Positions 17,089 to 25,632 are shown, counted from the first letter of the stretch. The stretch: DNA of 49,491 nucleotides from Acidobacteriota bacterium (GCA_016213775.1 JACQZR010000187.1:1-49491); one strand, 5' to 3'. Made by a program: numbers and translations. The notes: generated from the letters alone by a model not told the origin.

Positions 17089-17173
17089 GCGGATGTGGCG
17101 GAATTGGCAGACGCACTGGATTTAGGTTCCAGCGCCGAAAGGCGTGGGAGTTCAAGTCTCCCCATCCGCACCA
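17089..17173 (+). tRNA. tRNA-Leu (anticodon TAG)
   Basis: The acceptor stem GCGGATG pairs with CATCCGC, followed by discriminator A and an encoded CCA. The anticodon stem CTGGA/TCCAG encloses the loop TTTAGGT, giving anticodon TAG, which reads CUA/CUG. The long variable arm (GCCGAAAGGC) is of the class II leucine type, and the T-arm loop is TTCAAGT. All arms are visible by eye. It sits 37 bases after the ADOP permease and 5 bases before the stop of the convergent DUF336 gene, a crowded place in which no terminator hairpin is evident. Confidence 0.96.
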
Positions 17174-17178
17174 AACTC

Positions 17179-17979
17179 TTATTGTGCCGGACCAACGGGA
17201 TGGGTCAACGGCAGATTGTTCGCGATCGCCGTGGCAGGCGCACCTGCGCCGCAGGTGGGATGCCCGAAACCACCGGCGCTGGAGCTGACCGGATTCCCAT
17301 TTATGTTGGGCGCGTAATCGTGGATGATGTTGTCCGTGTTTCCCGCGCCAACGCCCCCCGGAACACTGTCGAGGTTCAGCCGGTGGCGCACCTTCCAGGC
17401 GACGATGTGATCCGTGCACGACGTATCGCCGCTCACGCCTACCGCCCCCACCAGTGTCCCGTTGGGCCGGTATAAGGCCAAGCCGCCACCGAACACGTTC
17501 ACTCCGCCAATCTTGTCTCCGGTGAGCGGATCGTTGGGTTGTCCGTAGTTGGATGCGTTACCTCCATAGGCGGCCTCCGTGTTGACGGGATTGCTGTGCT
17601 GCAAGCCGAAGAGGCTGCCTCCCGGCTGCGTCGCCGCGTGCAGGTTCGCTGTCGAGAGCGCAAACGCGGGCAGGCTGAACGCGTTCGCCGTGTTCGCTTT
17701 TTGCGCTGAGATGACCCGGCTGCCCGGCCACTGCGCGCCCCGGTTCGACCCGGTGAAGACGACTGCACACACCACTCCGTCACGATTCACCACCGTGGCC
17801 CACATGTGGAATGCCAATCCACCGTTTCCGCCGACGGTCACCACCGTCGACAGCGCTGATCGCAGCGCGGCGTGGCTGGGAAGATCCTGGCACGCGGCCC
17901 GGTTGCTATCGTCATCGTCGTCGCAGAAGGCAGGCATGCCCAATCCGATCAACAAAATCAGCATCGCTCCCTTTGTCAT
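17179..17979 (-). CDS. secreted DUF336 / GlcG-HbpS-like haem-binding-type protein
   Basis: 266 residues with a signal peptide ending near FCDDDDDS, so the mature protein begins with an acidic patch. The core shows the DUF336 pattern: MWATVVNRDGVVCAVVFTG, then a stretch of small and polar residues (ISAQKANTANAFS), IGGVNVFGGGLALYRPNG and LVGAVGVSGDTSCTDH, where the VGAVGVSG strand is the family hallmark. HbpS, a characterised member, is an extracellular haem-binding protein; other members have no known activity. The ATG at 17979 is preceded by GGAGGAGG; the upstream TTG frame merely translates that site. The C-terminus carries a Gly/Ala/Pro-rich tail not usual for the family. Stops 5 bases from the tRNA gene. 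Confidence 0.82.
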   Translation of the reverse strand: MTKGAMLILLIGLGMPAFCDDDDDSNRAACQDLPSHAALRSALSTVVTVGGNGGLAFHMWATVVNRDGVVCAVVFTGSNRGAQWPGSRVISAQKANTANAFSLPAFALSTANLHAATQPGGSLFGLQHSNPVNTEAAYGGNASNYGQPNDPLTGDKIGGVNVFGGGLALYRPNGTLVGAVGVSGDTSCTDHIVAWKVRHRLNLDSVPGGVGAGNTDNIIHDYAPNINGNPVSSSAGGFGHPTCGAGAPATAIANNLPLTHPVGPAQ

Positions 17980-18044
17980 GGGTTGTGAAAACCTCCTCCT
18001 CAAATTGTTTGCGCCTGGCCACGTGGAGTCAAGTAAACTTATTT

Positions 18045-18932
18045 ATGCACTTTCTGTTGCTCGCGCTCCTCACTGCCGCCCCGGCGCAACCCCAACCGCT
18101 CGATGCTCTCCGCAGCAACATCGAACGAATCACCCGCTCGGTGAACGCCACCTGGGGTATCTATGTCAAGAGCATCGAAACCGGCGAGGAGATCGACATC
18201 AACGCCGGCCGCCAACTGGACACCATGAGCGTCATCAAAATCCCGCTGATGGCGGAAGTCTTCTTTCAAATCCGCGAGGGCAAGCTCAAGCGCGACGACC
18301 GCTACACCCTCGCCGCGGCCGATATCCGCCCCGGCACTGGAGTGATGCGCTCTCTGGACACGGGGGGCACATACACAGTCAAAGATCTACTCACCCTCAT
18401 GATCATTGTGAGCGACAACACCGCCACCGACGTGCTGTACCGCATGACAGGAGGACCAGAAGCCACTACCCGCCGCATGGCCGCCCTCGGCCTCAAGCAA
18501 ACCGTCGCTCCTGCGGCCAGCAAGGTCTGGTTCGACGGCCTCCGCGCCGCCGGCAGCGCTGAAAAATTCCACCGCGCCGCCAAGACTCCGTACGGTCTGT
18601 CTTCGCCGCGCGACATCGGCACTCTGCTGGAGAGGATGGAACGCGGCACTCTCGTGGATGAAGCGGCGTCAAAGATGATGCTCTCCATCCTTCGCGGCCA
18701 GATCTACCGTACCCGCCTGCCACGTTACCTCTCCGGTATCGGCATTCCCCACAAGACCGGCGACTTCCTCCCCTACATCGCCAACGACGTGGGAGTGCTC
18801 GAGTTGGCCCCCGGCAACCGGGTTGTGATTTGCATCTTCACCGCCAACCACTTCGGCGAAGGCGTAATGCTGGAACAAGCCGAAGGCCGCATTGCTGAAG
18901 CCGTCGCGCGCTACTTCCAGGCGCGCGGATGA
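18045..18932 (+). CDS. class A beta-lactamase-like serine hydrolase
   Basis: 295 residues with a signal peptide (MHFLLLALLTAAPAQP). Penicillin-interacting motifs are in order and at normal spacing: S62-V-I-K65 (nucleophile and general base), S123-D-N125, and K237-T-G239. Class A enzymes also need a Glu in the omega loop (E166xxxN). The matching region here, about residues 160-185 (FDGLRAAGSAEKFHRA), has no clear ExxLN-like motif. It may therefore be acylated slowly, or be a carboxypeptidase- or esterase-like relative within the Beta-lactamase2 group. Drug resistance should not be assumed. The ATG at 18045 opens the signal peptide; the long upstream frame is an artefact inside the divergent gene. 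Possibly cotranscribed with the MFS gene 48 bases downstream. Confidence 0.85.
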   Translation: MHFLLLALLTAAPAQPQPLDALRSNIERITRSVNATWGIYVKSIETGEEIDINAGRQLDTMSVIKIPLMAEVFFQIREGKLKRDDRYTLAAADIRPGTGVMRSLDTGGTYTVKDLLTLMIIVSDNTATDVLYRMTGGPEATTRRMAALGLKQTVAPAASKVWFDGLRAAGSAEKFHRAAKTPYGLSSPRDIGTLLERMERGTLVDEAASKMMLSILRGQIYRTRLPRYLSGIGIPHKTGDFLPYIANDVGVLELAPGNRVVICIFTANHFGEGVMLEQAEGRIAEAVARYFQARG

Positions 18933-18980
18933 GCGCTAATCCGACCTGCTCAACCCACTTGTGTCATCATGTGATGAACC

Positions 18981-20252
18981 ATGAAGTATCGCGTGCGCGT
19001 CCTCGCGCTCCTCTTCCTCCTGTCGATCATCACTTATATCGACCGTGTCTGCATCTCCGTCGCGGGTCCGCGTATGCAAAGCGAGCTTGGCCTCGACCCC
19101 AGACATTGGGGCTATGTCGTCAGCGCCTTCACCCTCTCATACGCGATCTTTGAAATCCCCAGCGGCGCAATGGCGGACCGCACCGGCGCCCGCAACGTCC
19201 TCACTCGCATCGTTCTCTGGTGGTCAATCTTCACTTCGCTCACCGGAGCAGTTTCCAATTTCTTTGTCCTGCTCTTCGTCCGCTTCTGCTTCGGGGCCGG
19301 TGAAGCCGGCGCCTACCCCGGCAGCGCCTCGGCCATCTCACGATGGTTCCCGGCTCGCGAGCGCGCCCGCGCCACCGGTATCGTCTGGATGGCCAGCCGC
19401 TTTGGCGGCGCACTCTCCCCGCTGCTCGTTGTGCCTATCCAACAGAACTTCGGCTGGCGAATGTCCTTCTACGTGTTTGGCGTGATGGGCCTTATCTGGT
19501 GCCTCGTCTGGTATTGGTGGTATCGCAATTCGCCCGCCGAAAAGCCGGGCGTCACAACGAAGGAAATTCAGGAGATCGGCGGCGGCGCAGCAAGATCTCA
19601 CCACGGAATGCCCTGGGGCGAGGTGCTTCGCAACAGTAATTACTGGAAGATCCTGGCCATGTACCACACCTATTGCTGGGGTAGCTACTTCTACCTTTCC
19701 TGGCTCCACACTTACCTGCAAAAGGGCCGCGGCTTTACGGAAAACGAAATGGCCTGGGCCTCCACCGCGCCGTTCCTCTGTGGCGCCACCGGCAACATTG
19801 TGGGCGGCACCGTCAGCGACATCCTGGTGCGGCACAAAGGCCTCAAGATCGGCCGCCGCCTCGTTGGCTGCCTTGGTCTGGCTCTCTCCGGCACGATGAT
19901 GCTGCTCACATCGCAGACCGAAAGCAAACTGCTCACCGTGGTCTTTCTATCGCTGGGCTACGGCTTCATGGACTGCATGCTCCCTGTCGCCTGGGCCGTC
20001 TGCCTGGACGTCGGCGGCAAATACGCCGGCGCGGTCAGCGGATCGATGAACATGGCCGGACAGTGCGGCTCGTTCCTCACCGGACTCTCCTTTGGCTACA
20101 TCGTTTCGGCTTACAACAACAACTACAATGCTCCTCTGCCATTGATGGGCACCATGCTCCTCATCAGCGCTTTCCTGTTTACCCGCATCGACCCGACGCG
20201 CCCGATTGTCAGTGGGGAAGACGACCACCAACAGATTCCCCAAGCCGCCTAG
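18981..20252 (+). CDS. MFS transporter, anion:cation symporter (ACS) type
   Basis: 423 residues and 12 predicted membrane helices. The N-terminal half shows ACS/glucarate-hexuronate family signatures: SIITYIDRVCISVAGP, LSYAIFEIPSGAMADRTGARNVL (the MFS A-loop), FGAGEAGAYPGSASAISRWFP, the strongest family marker, and GWRMSFYVFGVMGL. Members import organic anions such as glucarate, galactonate, hexuronates, tartrate or phthalate with a cation. The tartrate-dehydratase-like operon 2.5 kb away makes an acid-sugar substrate attractive, but that is inference from proximity. ATG at 18981; the gene ends 3 bases from the convergent fliM stop. Confidence 0.93.
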   Translation: MKYRVRVLALLFLLSIITYIDRVCISVAGPRMQSELGLDPRHWGYVVSAFTLSYAIFEIPSGAMADRTGARNVLTRIVLWWSIFTSLTGAVSNFFVLLFVRFCFGAGEAGAYPGSASAISRWFPARERARATGIVWMASRFGGALSPLLVVPIQQNFGWRMSFYVFGVMGLIWCLVWYWWYRNSPAEKPGVTTKEIQEIGGGAARSHHGMPWGEVLRNSNYWKILAMYHTYCWGSYFYLSWLHTYLQKGRGFTENEMAWASTAPFLCGATGNIVGGTVSDILVRHKGLKIGRRLVGCLGLALSGTMMLLTSQTESKLLTVVFLSLGYGFMDCMLPVAWAVCLDVGGKYAGAVSGSMNMAGQCGSFLTGLSFGYIVSAYNNNYNAPLPLMGTMLLISAFLFTRIDPTRPIVSGEDDHQQIPQAA

Positions 20253-20255
20253 ACC

Positions 20256-21215
20256 TCAGCGTAGTGTCTCGTTGATCTCGAACGCCTTCTTGCGCCCCGT
20301 GGTTGCCGGATAGCCATGGAATTTGAGATTCCCATTCAGCATCAGGTCGATCGGTTTGTCGAGGCCGTAGTCGAAGCTGAGCACATCTCCGGTCTCGAGC
20401 TTCATAAGGTCCGAGACCTGTAGAGTTGGTCCGCGAAGGCGGGCATCCACAAAAATGCTGGATCGCTTCACCAACTTCAGAAGCCGCTCCTGCTCATCCA
20501 TCGTCGACTCCGATTTCCGCATCGACCATTGCTGGTCGAACTTCTGCCGGAGCATTTTGATGATGATGGAGGGCATCCCGATGTTCATCATCCCGGAACT
20601 CTCCCCGATGCGAACTTCGAGGCTTACCGCCACCACCGCTTCGTTCGGCGCCAGCACCTGCAGCAATTGCGATTCCGTCTTGAACGATTCGATGGTAAAG
20701 TTCATGGCCGAAACCGAGGACCATGCGTCTCTGAGGTCGTGCAGAACAATTCTGAAAATACTCTCGAGGATGCTCTGCTCAATCTCCGTAACCTCGCGGT
20801 CCGGGCGAAGGGCGCTCTTTCCGGTTCCGCCGAGAAGCATCTCCAGGATGGGAAAGACCAGCGACGGATTCAGCTCCAACACCGCGCTGCCATCGAACGG
20901 CCGCATGCCGAGGCTCACCAGCACAGTGGGCGCCGGGAGACACTGCGAGAATTCCATGAAACTCAACTGCTCCACCGAAACAAGGTTTACCAGAGCATAG
21001 TTCCGCAGATACGCCGACAAGCTCGAACTCAAACTGCGCGCGAAGGATTCATGCAGCAGGTGAATCGCCCTGAGCTGGTCCTTCGCAATCCGGTCCGGCC
21101 GCCGGAAATCATAGGGTATGGCCTTCTTTGCAGGGTCTTCATCCGATGCATTATCCCGCAGGTTGCGAAAAACGCTGTCGATCTCCTCCTGGGTGAGTAC
21201 TCTATCCAAAGCCAT
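20256..21215 (-). CDS. fliM: flagellar motor switch protein FliM (isolated gene)
   Basis: 319 residues, the usual length. The N-terminus LTQEEIDSVF matches the CheY-P binding peptide of FliM. The middle domain has HLLHESFARSLSSSLSAYLR, GMRPFDGSAVLELNPSLVF and LEMLLGGTG, and the C-terminal SpoA domain runs through LQVSDLMKLETGDVLSFDYG to the strand NLKFHGYPATTGRKKAFEI. All family parts are present and in order. FliM forms the C-ring with FliG and FliN and sets rotation direction. No other flagellar or chemotaxis gene lies in the window, which is unusual because fliM normally sits with fliL/fliN. The ATG at 21215 is shared by the family start; the spacer upstream holds a palindrome. Confidence 0.93.
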   Translation of the reverse strand: MALDRVLTQEEIDSVFRNLRDNASDEDPAKKAIPYDFRRPDRIAKDQLRAIHLLHESFARSLSSSLSAYLRNYALVNLVSVEQLSFMEFSQCLPAPTVLVSLGMRPFDGSAVLELNPSLVFPILEMLLGGTGKSALRPDREVTEIEQSILESIFRIVLHDLRDAWSSVSAMNFTIESFKTESQLLQVLAPNEAVVAVSLEVRIGESSGMMNIGMPSIIIKMLRQKFDQQWSMRKSESTMDEQERLLKLVKRSSIFVDARLRGPTLQVSDLMKLETGDVLSFDYGLDKPIDLMLNGNLKFHGYPATTGRKKAFEINETLR

Positions 21216-21268
21216 GTCTTTCTATCGTCACTCCAGGTTCAGGGGACTACCCTAATTGGGCAGACGGA

Positions 21269-21288
21269 TTGCGTAATCTTTTGCGCAA
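21269..21288. promoter_or_regulatory. nested palindrome between fliM and divergent gene
   Basis: TTGCG, ten bases, CGCAA form a perfect 5-bp dyad, and within it GATT-gcgt-AATC (21267-21278) forms another. It lies 54 bases upstream of the fliM start and about 54 upstream of the start at 21342, centred between the two genes, as expected for a shared operator. The binding protein is unknown. Confidence 0.35.
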
Positions 21289-21341
21289 CAAAGTGGAAAC
21301 AATTGTCGTGCGCGCTCCATCATATGTACAAGACCTGGCCT

Positions 21342-22715
21342 ATGAAGATCCGCTTTCCGGGCTTTTTCCTTTGCCTCCTTTTCCCCTGTTTACTGGCCGC
21401 TTCGGACCCGGCGCATTCCGACCCGTCCGGCGGTGCAAATCCCGTCATCGCCCCTGCGCCACAAACCGCCGAACGGAAGGAGGGTGTCGATTGGAATGGG
21501 CTGATTCTTCAATCGGTTAACTTTCTATCGGTGGAACACGGATTCCGCCTGCTCACCGAGCCCGGCACCAGACGTGGAATGCGAGGCTCGTTCTGGCCCG
21601 GGTATTCCTCCTCAATCCGCAGCCTGCATGGATGGGCAGACGGCGATCCATTCTACGTCAACTACGTCGGGCATCCCATGATGGGTGCCGTTGCGGGGCA
21701 GATATTCGTGAACAACGACCATCGATACAGAAATGCGGAGTTCGGCAAGAGCCGTGAGTATTGGAAAGGCCGCCTTCGGGCCACCGCTTTCTCCTTTCTC
21801 TATAGCACTCAATTCGAACTCGGCCCGTTCAGCGAGGCTTCCCTCGGCAAGATCCAACGGACGTTTCCACAGCAGGGGTTGGTGGATCTGGTGATAACCC
21901 CCTTTGCCGGTTTGGGTTGGATGATTGCCGAGGACGCCCTCGACAAGTACTTCGTCAAGCGGGTGGAGGGCTGGACCACAAACTCGTGGATCCGGCTTTT
22001 GGCGCGTGGTGGACTCGGTCCCACAAAATCAATGGCAAATCTGATGCGCGGCGAAGTTCCGTGGCGGCGTGACACGCGACCGGGCATCTTCGTGGCTGAC
22101 TCCTATCTGAGCGGACGCGCCCAGCCTGCCGCGGAGGTAGTTTTGACGGAGCCTCCTCCCGGTGTGGCACCCTTTGAGTTCACTCTCGACTTTCTTCCCG
22201 AATTCCTGCCGGGCACCGGCGCAACCTGCTACGGGGGAGGAGCATCAGCCGCCTTTCGCCTGTCGTACGCCTGGCAGTTAGTGGGCGAGGCAGGCGGCTG
22301 CAAACTGCAGGGGCTGCGGGTCGATCTCACCGGCGATTCGATGACCTACCTGCTCGGCCCACAGTATACATTCCGTGCGGGACGGCGGCTGACGACTCAC
22401 CTGAATCTCCTGGCCGGAGGGCACAAAATGACCGAGGAGCTTTTCTATCCCGGGAAGTGGAATGCTCTCCCGGAGAAAATGCGCACCTCGCCCGACATCG
22501 CGAAATACCGCGACCTCTATGTCCGGGGAGAAGAGACGAACGGTTTCGCGGTTGCTGCGGGCGGCGGTGTCGACTGGAAGCTCAACAGCGCTTTTTCGTT
22601 ACGGATCGCGGACGTGCGCTTTCGCCATTCGTGGATTCGCCCGCTCGACGGCGTGAACTACTCCAATGGTATTCAGTTCAGCACCGGCCTGGTGCTCAAG
22701 ATGGGCACCTGGTAG
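21342..22715 (+). CDS. secreted, probably outer-membrane protein, unknown family
   Basis: 457 residues with a signal peptide (FPGFFLCLLFPCLLAAS). The mature N-terminal half is rich in aromatic residues (WPGYSSSIRSLHGWADGDPF, WKGRLRATAFSFLYSTQFEL) and has a His in VGHPMMGAVAGQIFVNND. The C-terminal third alternates polar and hydrophobic residues in strands (AFRLSYAWQLVGEAGGCKL, TTHLNLLAGGHKM, AVAAGGGVDWKLNSAFSLRI) and ends in a Trp, consistent with a small outer-membrane barrel. I do not recognise a named family. ATG 21342 opens the signal peptide; ATG 21324 adds six residues and is an alternative. The much longer frame upstream lies antisense to fliM and is not real. Divergent from fliM. Confidence 0.75.
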   Translation: MKIRFPGFFLCLLFPCLLAASDPAHSDPSGGANPVIAPAPQTAERKEGVDWNGLILQSVNFLSVEHGFRLLTEPGTRRGMRGSFWPGYSSSIRSLHGWADGDPFYVNYVGHPMMGAVAGQIFVNNDHRYRNAEFGKSREYWKGRLRATAFSFLYSTQFELGPFSEASLGKIQRTFPQQGLVDLVITPFAGLGWMIAEDALDKYFVKRVEGWTTNSWIRLLARGGLGPTKSMANLMRGEVPWRRDTRPGIFVADSYLSGRAQPAAEVVLTEPPPGVAPFEFTLDFLPEFLPGTGATCYGGGASAAFRLSYAWQLVGEAGGCKLQGLRVDLTGDSMTYLLGPQYTFRAGRRLTTHLNLLAGGHKMTEELFYPGKWNALPEKMRTSPDIAKYRDLYVRGEETNGFAVAAGGGVDWKLNSAFSLRIADVRFRHSWIRPLDGVNYSNGIQFSTGLVLKMGTW

Positions 22716-22717
22716 AC

Positions 22718-23590
22718 TCACGGATTCCTGACGACATCCTCATAGCTGTGCCTGCGGGTGATGAGTCCGTTGAACAGGAACACCTCCAGGGCCTGCTCGT
22801 ACAATTCACGTGTGATCTCGATTCCGCCCTTCCAACAACCGAGCCGTTGATAAGAGAAGATCGCACCTTCCAAAGCCCATTCCGCGTATCCGGGGAAATA
22901 GGGCATCTCCACCTCCCTCACTTTTTTATAAGACGCAGTCTGCACCCATTCACGAGCCGCCCGGTAGGCCCGCAGGAATGCCTGTCCCATTTCGGACGAC
23001 GGGAATCCGGGAAGCGCGGTCAGACTGGAGAACGCCACCTCCGGCATCGCCGCGCCAACCTTCGCCAATTCGAACCCCTTGCCCTTCACCTCCAACTGAT
23101 CCGCGGCCGGGCCCTGCAAATGCACATAATCCCCTCTGCCGGCGAGATAGGCCGCGGTCATCTCTTCCGGCGATCCGGCGTTCTCGATCCTGACCAGTTC
23201 CCGGTTCACTCCGTTTATATGACAGGCGTAGCGAAGCATAGCCATCGGCTGGGTGCCGTGATCGGCGAGCAGCACGTTGTGGTGCAGGTCCGGCCACGCG
23301 AAGTCATGCAACCGCCGGCACACCAGTTTGAAGCCGTCGCGGCAGTTGATCTGCGCGAAGTGGACGGGAAGGTCCGTCTCGCCCTTTTCCATCGCCAGCC
23401 ACGACGACGATACCGCCGATTGAATGACGTGAGCTTCCCCCGCCCGAAGCATCTCGCGCGAAGTCTGCCCTGGCTGCAAAACGCCGTAGGTTGCGTCCAA
23501 CCCCTCCTGTTTCAGAAACCCGCCGGCGATGGTCGCAATCAGAGGACTATAGAAGGCCGAATGACGCGAAACCAGGATTTTGATAGTCAT
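22718..23590 (-). CDS. NMT1/THI5-like substrate-binding domain protein, no signal peptide
   Basis: 290 residues of the periplasmic-binding-protein fold: KILVSRHSAFYSPLIATIAGGFLKQEGLDATYGVL at the N-terminus (shown in part: AFYSPLIATIAGGFLKQEGL) is the classical NMT1 opening, followed by the GAGEAHVIQS-like strand (LRAGEAHVIQSAVSSSW). It has no signal peptide or lipobox, starting directly at MTIKIL, which is odd for an ABC solute-binding protein, and no permease or ATPase gene is nearby. The ATG at 23590 overlaps the stop of the upstream dehydratase gene by one base (TGATG), so translation is probably coupled. A cytoplasmic binding or enzymatic role is therefore plausible, for instance sensing or processing an intermediate of the acid-sugar pathway; this is inference. 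Confidence 0.78.
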   Translation of the reverse strand: MTIKILVSRHSAFYSPLIATIAGGFLKQEGLDATYGVLQPGQTSREMLRAGEAHVIQSAVSSSWLAMEKGETDLPVHFAQINCRDGFKLVCRRLHDFAWPDLHHNVLLADHGTQPMAMLRYACHINGVNRELVRIENAGSPEEMTAAYLAGRGDYVHLQGPAADQLEVKGKGFELAKVGAAMPEVAFSSLTALPGFPSSEMGQAFLRAYRAAREWVQTASYKKVREVEMPYFPGYAEWALEGAIFSYQRLGCWKGGIEITRELYEQALEVFLFNGLITRRHSYEDVVRNP

Positions 23591-24747
23591 CACAGCTCCC
23601 GAAACACTTCGTACAAGTTCTGTTTTTGCTCAATCCCGATCCCCGGGGCGTCCGGCAACCTCACTCTGCTGTTGTGGACCGGCATACCGTCGGCGAATCC
23701 GCCAAACGGTTGAAACACGCCCGGATACGATTCGTTGCCATGCAGCCCAAGTCCGGAGGCGACGTGCAACGCCATTTGATGGCCGCCATGCGGAATGCAC
23801 CGCCGCGGGGACCAGCCGTGCGCGCGCAACATTTCCAGTATGCGCAAATACTCCACCACGCCGTAGCTCAAGGCCGGGTCGAACTGGAGGAAATCGCGCT
23901 CCGGCACAAGCCTGGCGTAACGGATCAGGTTGAGTGCATCGGGCACCGAGAAGATGTTCTCGCCGGTGGCGATGGGATTCCTGGATGCCTGCGCGACATC
24001 AGCGTGAATCTCGTAGTCGAGCGGTTCGCAAGGTTCTTCGTACCACTTCAGCGAGTAGTCGTTGAGAGCCTCCGCATACTCGAGCGCGGTGGCATGATCG
24101 AACCGCCCATTGGCATCCACCGCCAGATCCTGGCCCGGCCCCAAAATCCTGAGCACCGCTTCAATGCGCCGTTGATCTTCATGCAGCGGCGCTCCACCGA
24201 TCTTGATCTTCACGGTGGAATAGCCGAGGTCGAGATACCGCCGCATTTCCTCCAGGAGGCCTTCGATCTCCTTGCCCGGATAGTAGTAACCACCGGCTGC
24301 GTAGACATACACCTCTTCCTGGTACCGGCCTTCGTTGTAGCGGTCCGCCAACAAGCGGTAGAGGGGCTTGCCTTCCGCCTTCGCCACCGCGTCCCAGATG
24401 GCCATATCCAGCACGCCAACAGCGACAGAACGTTCGCCGTGCCCGCCGGGCTTTTCATTCGACATCATGACCCGCCAGCACCGCGATGGATCGAGCATGC
24501 CGGCTTCGTCGCACAGCGACACATCATCGGCCGCCATCAAGCGCGGAATCATACGGTCCCGAAGAATGCCGCTCTGCGAATAACGGCCATTGGAATTGAA
24601 TCCATATCCCACCAGGGGCTTGCCGTCGCACTTCGCGTCCGTGTGAACCGCTACCGCCGAGGCGGTCATCTCCGAGAAGCTGATATAGGCATTCCGGATC
24701 TCGGAGCGGATAGGAACAACCGTATCGACAATGCGTGTAATCTTCAT
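23590..24747 (-). CDS. tarD: enolase-superfamily dehydratase, D(-)-tartrate dehydratase-like
   Basis: 385 residues. From memory, the protein closely follows the Bradyrhizobium D-tartrate dehydratase (TarD): IRNAYISFSEMTASAVAV, VGYGFNSNGRY, NEKPGGHGERSVAVG, YVYAAGGYYYPGK, DANGRF and CIPHGGHQM. The active site reads clearly: K180-I-K182 (KxK base), metal ligands D211, E237 and E263, and H320 as the other acid/base, at constant spacing to the TarD residues. The reaction would be D-tartrate to oxaloacetate. Substrate could still be a related acid sugar, as the superfamily is plastic. The start overlaps the stop of the upstream dehydrogenase by 4 bases (ATGA), and the downstream binding protein starts on its own stop, making a tightly coupled operon. 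Confidence 0.88.
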   Translation of the reverse strand: MKITRIVDTVVPIRSEIRNAYISFSEMTASAVAVHTDAKCDGKPLVGYGFNSNGRYSQSGILRDRMIPRLMAADDVSLCDEAGMLDPSRCWRVMMSNEKPGGHGERSVAVGVLDMAIWDAVAKAEGKPLYRLLADRYNEGRYQEEVYVYAAGGYYYPGKEIEGLLEEMRRYLDLGYSTVKIKIGGAPLHEDQRRIEAVLRILGPGQDLAVDANGRFDHATALEYAEALNDYSLKWYEEPCEPLDYEIHADVAQASRNPIATGENIFSVPDALNLIRYARLVPERDFLQFDPALSYGVVEYLRILEMLRAHGWSPRRCIPHGGHQMALHVASGLGLHGNESYPGVFQPFGGFADGMPVHNSRVRLPDAPGIGIEQKQNLYEVFREL

Positions 24748-25604
24748 TTTGTTTTTCCGTAATAAGCTTCCAGCACGGCACTGTTGTCGGAATGCCCAAA
24801 ACCCAGCGCCTCCGCCGCCTCCAACAACTCTCTGTGAACGGCGCTGAGCGGCAGCGGTGCGCCCAACCGTTCGCCTTCTTCGAGTATCAGCCGCACATCT
24901 TTCAAATGCTGCGACAAGCGAGCTTCGGCAGGATAGTGGCGGCGGAGCATTCGCTCGCCCTTGATGTCCATGACACGCGAATAGGCCGGACCTTCTTTCA
25001 GGATCTCCAGCGCGAGCGCCGGATCGCAGCCGCTTGCCGCGGCGAAACGCAGCGCCTCGGCCATCACCGCCCGGTTCAACCCAAGGGCGAGGTTCAACAC
25101 GAGTTTCATCCGCGCGCCGGCGCCGGCCTGTCCCAGATGAAAGACGCGGCGGGCGAAGGTGTCCAACACCGAACGCGCCTGCTGGAACGCATTCGCTTCG
25201 CCGCCTACCAGCGCGATCACTTCGCCGGCGAGCACCTGGGTGCTGTTGCCGCCGACGGTCGCGTCCACATAGAGCACACCACGCGCGGCCAGCCGCTTCG
25301 CGAATGCCGCCATTTCTTCGGGGCGTCCCGTGGTAGTGTCGATCACAAGCGCCCGCGATAAGAGGTGCTGCCCGATCTCCTCCAGAACCAGCGCACTGAT
25401 GCCCGAATGGGGCAGACTGAGCACAAGAACTGGTGTTCGACTTGCCACTTCATCGGCTGATTTGGCCGCGATTGCACCCAGATCACGGACTTCCGCCAGC
25501 GCCCCCGGATCGCAATCCCAGGCCACCACGGGCATTCCCCGCGCCAGAAACCGCGCTGCCATCGCCGACCCCAGCAGGCCTGTTCCAATCAATCCAATCG
25601 GCAT
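24744..25604 (-). CDS. NAD(P)-dependent beta-hydroxyacid dehydrogenase (HIBADH/GarR-like)
   Basis: 286 residues. The Rossmann motif GLIGTGLLGSAMA lies at residues 4-16, the substrate-binding strand YVDATVGGN replaces the usual DAPVSGG, and the catalytic helix GAGARMKLVLNLALG carries Lys167 and Asn171. The family includes 3-hydroxyisobutyrate dehydrogenase, tartronate semialdehyde reductase and 6-phosphogluconate-type dehydrogenases. In an operon with a tartrate dehydratase-like enzyme, a role with tartronate or related C4 hydroxyacids is reasonable but not shown. It is the first gene of the three-gene unit. A strong hairpin sits upstream at 25633-25673. Confidence 0.9.
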   Translation of the reverse strand: MPIGLIGTGLLGSAMAARFLARGMPVVAWDCDPGALAEVRDLGAIAAKSADEVASRTPVLVLSLPHSGISALVLEEIGQHLLSRALVIDTTTGRPEEMAAFAKRLAARGVLYVDATVGGNSTQVLAGEVIALVGGEANAFQQARSVLDTFARRVFHLGQAGAGARMKLVLNLALGLNRAVMAEALRFAAASGCDPALALEILKEGPAYSRVMDIKGERMLRRHYPAEARLSQHLKDVRLILEEGERLGAPLPLSAVHRELLEAAEALGFGHSDNSAVLEAYYGKTK

Positions 25605-25632
25605 GTCATCACAAGCCTATCGCGAAAAACAC

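Noticed and set aside
17811-18044. Upstream extension of the beta-lactamase-like gene
   Set aside because: Basic, low-complexity residues lying opposite the DUF336 gene; the signal peptide begins at 18045.
20529-21341. N-terminal extension of the barrel-like protein reaching into fliM
   Set aside because: It is antisense to conserved fliM codons and reads as low-complexity sequence; the signal peptide starts at 21342.
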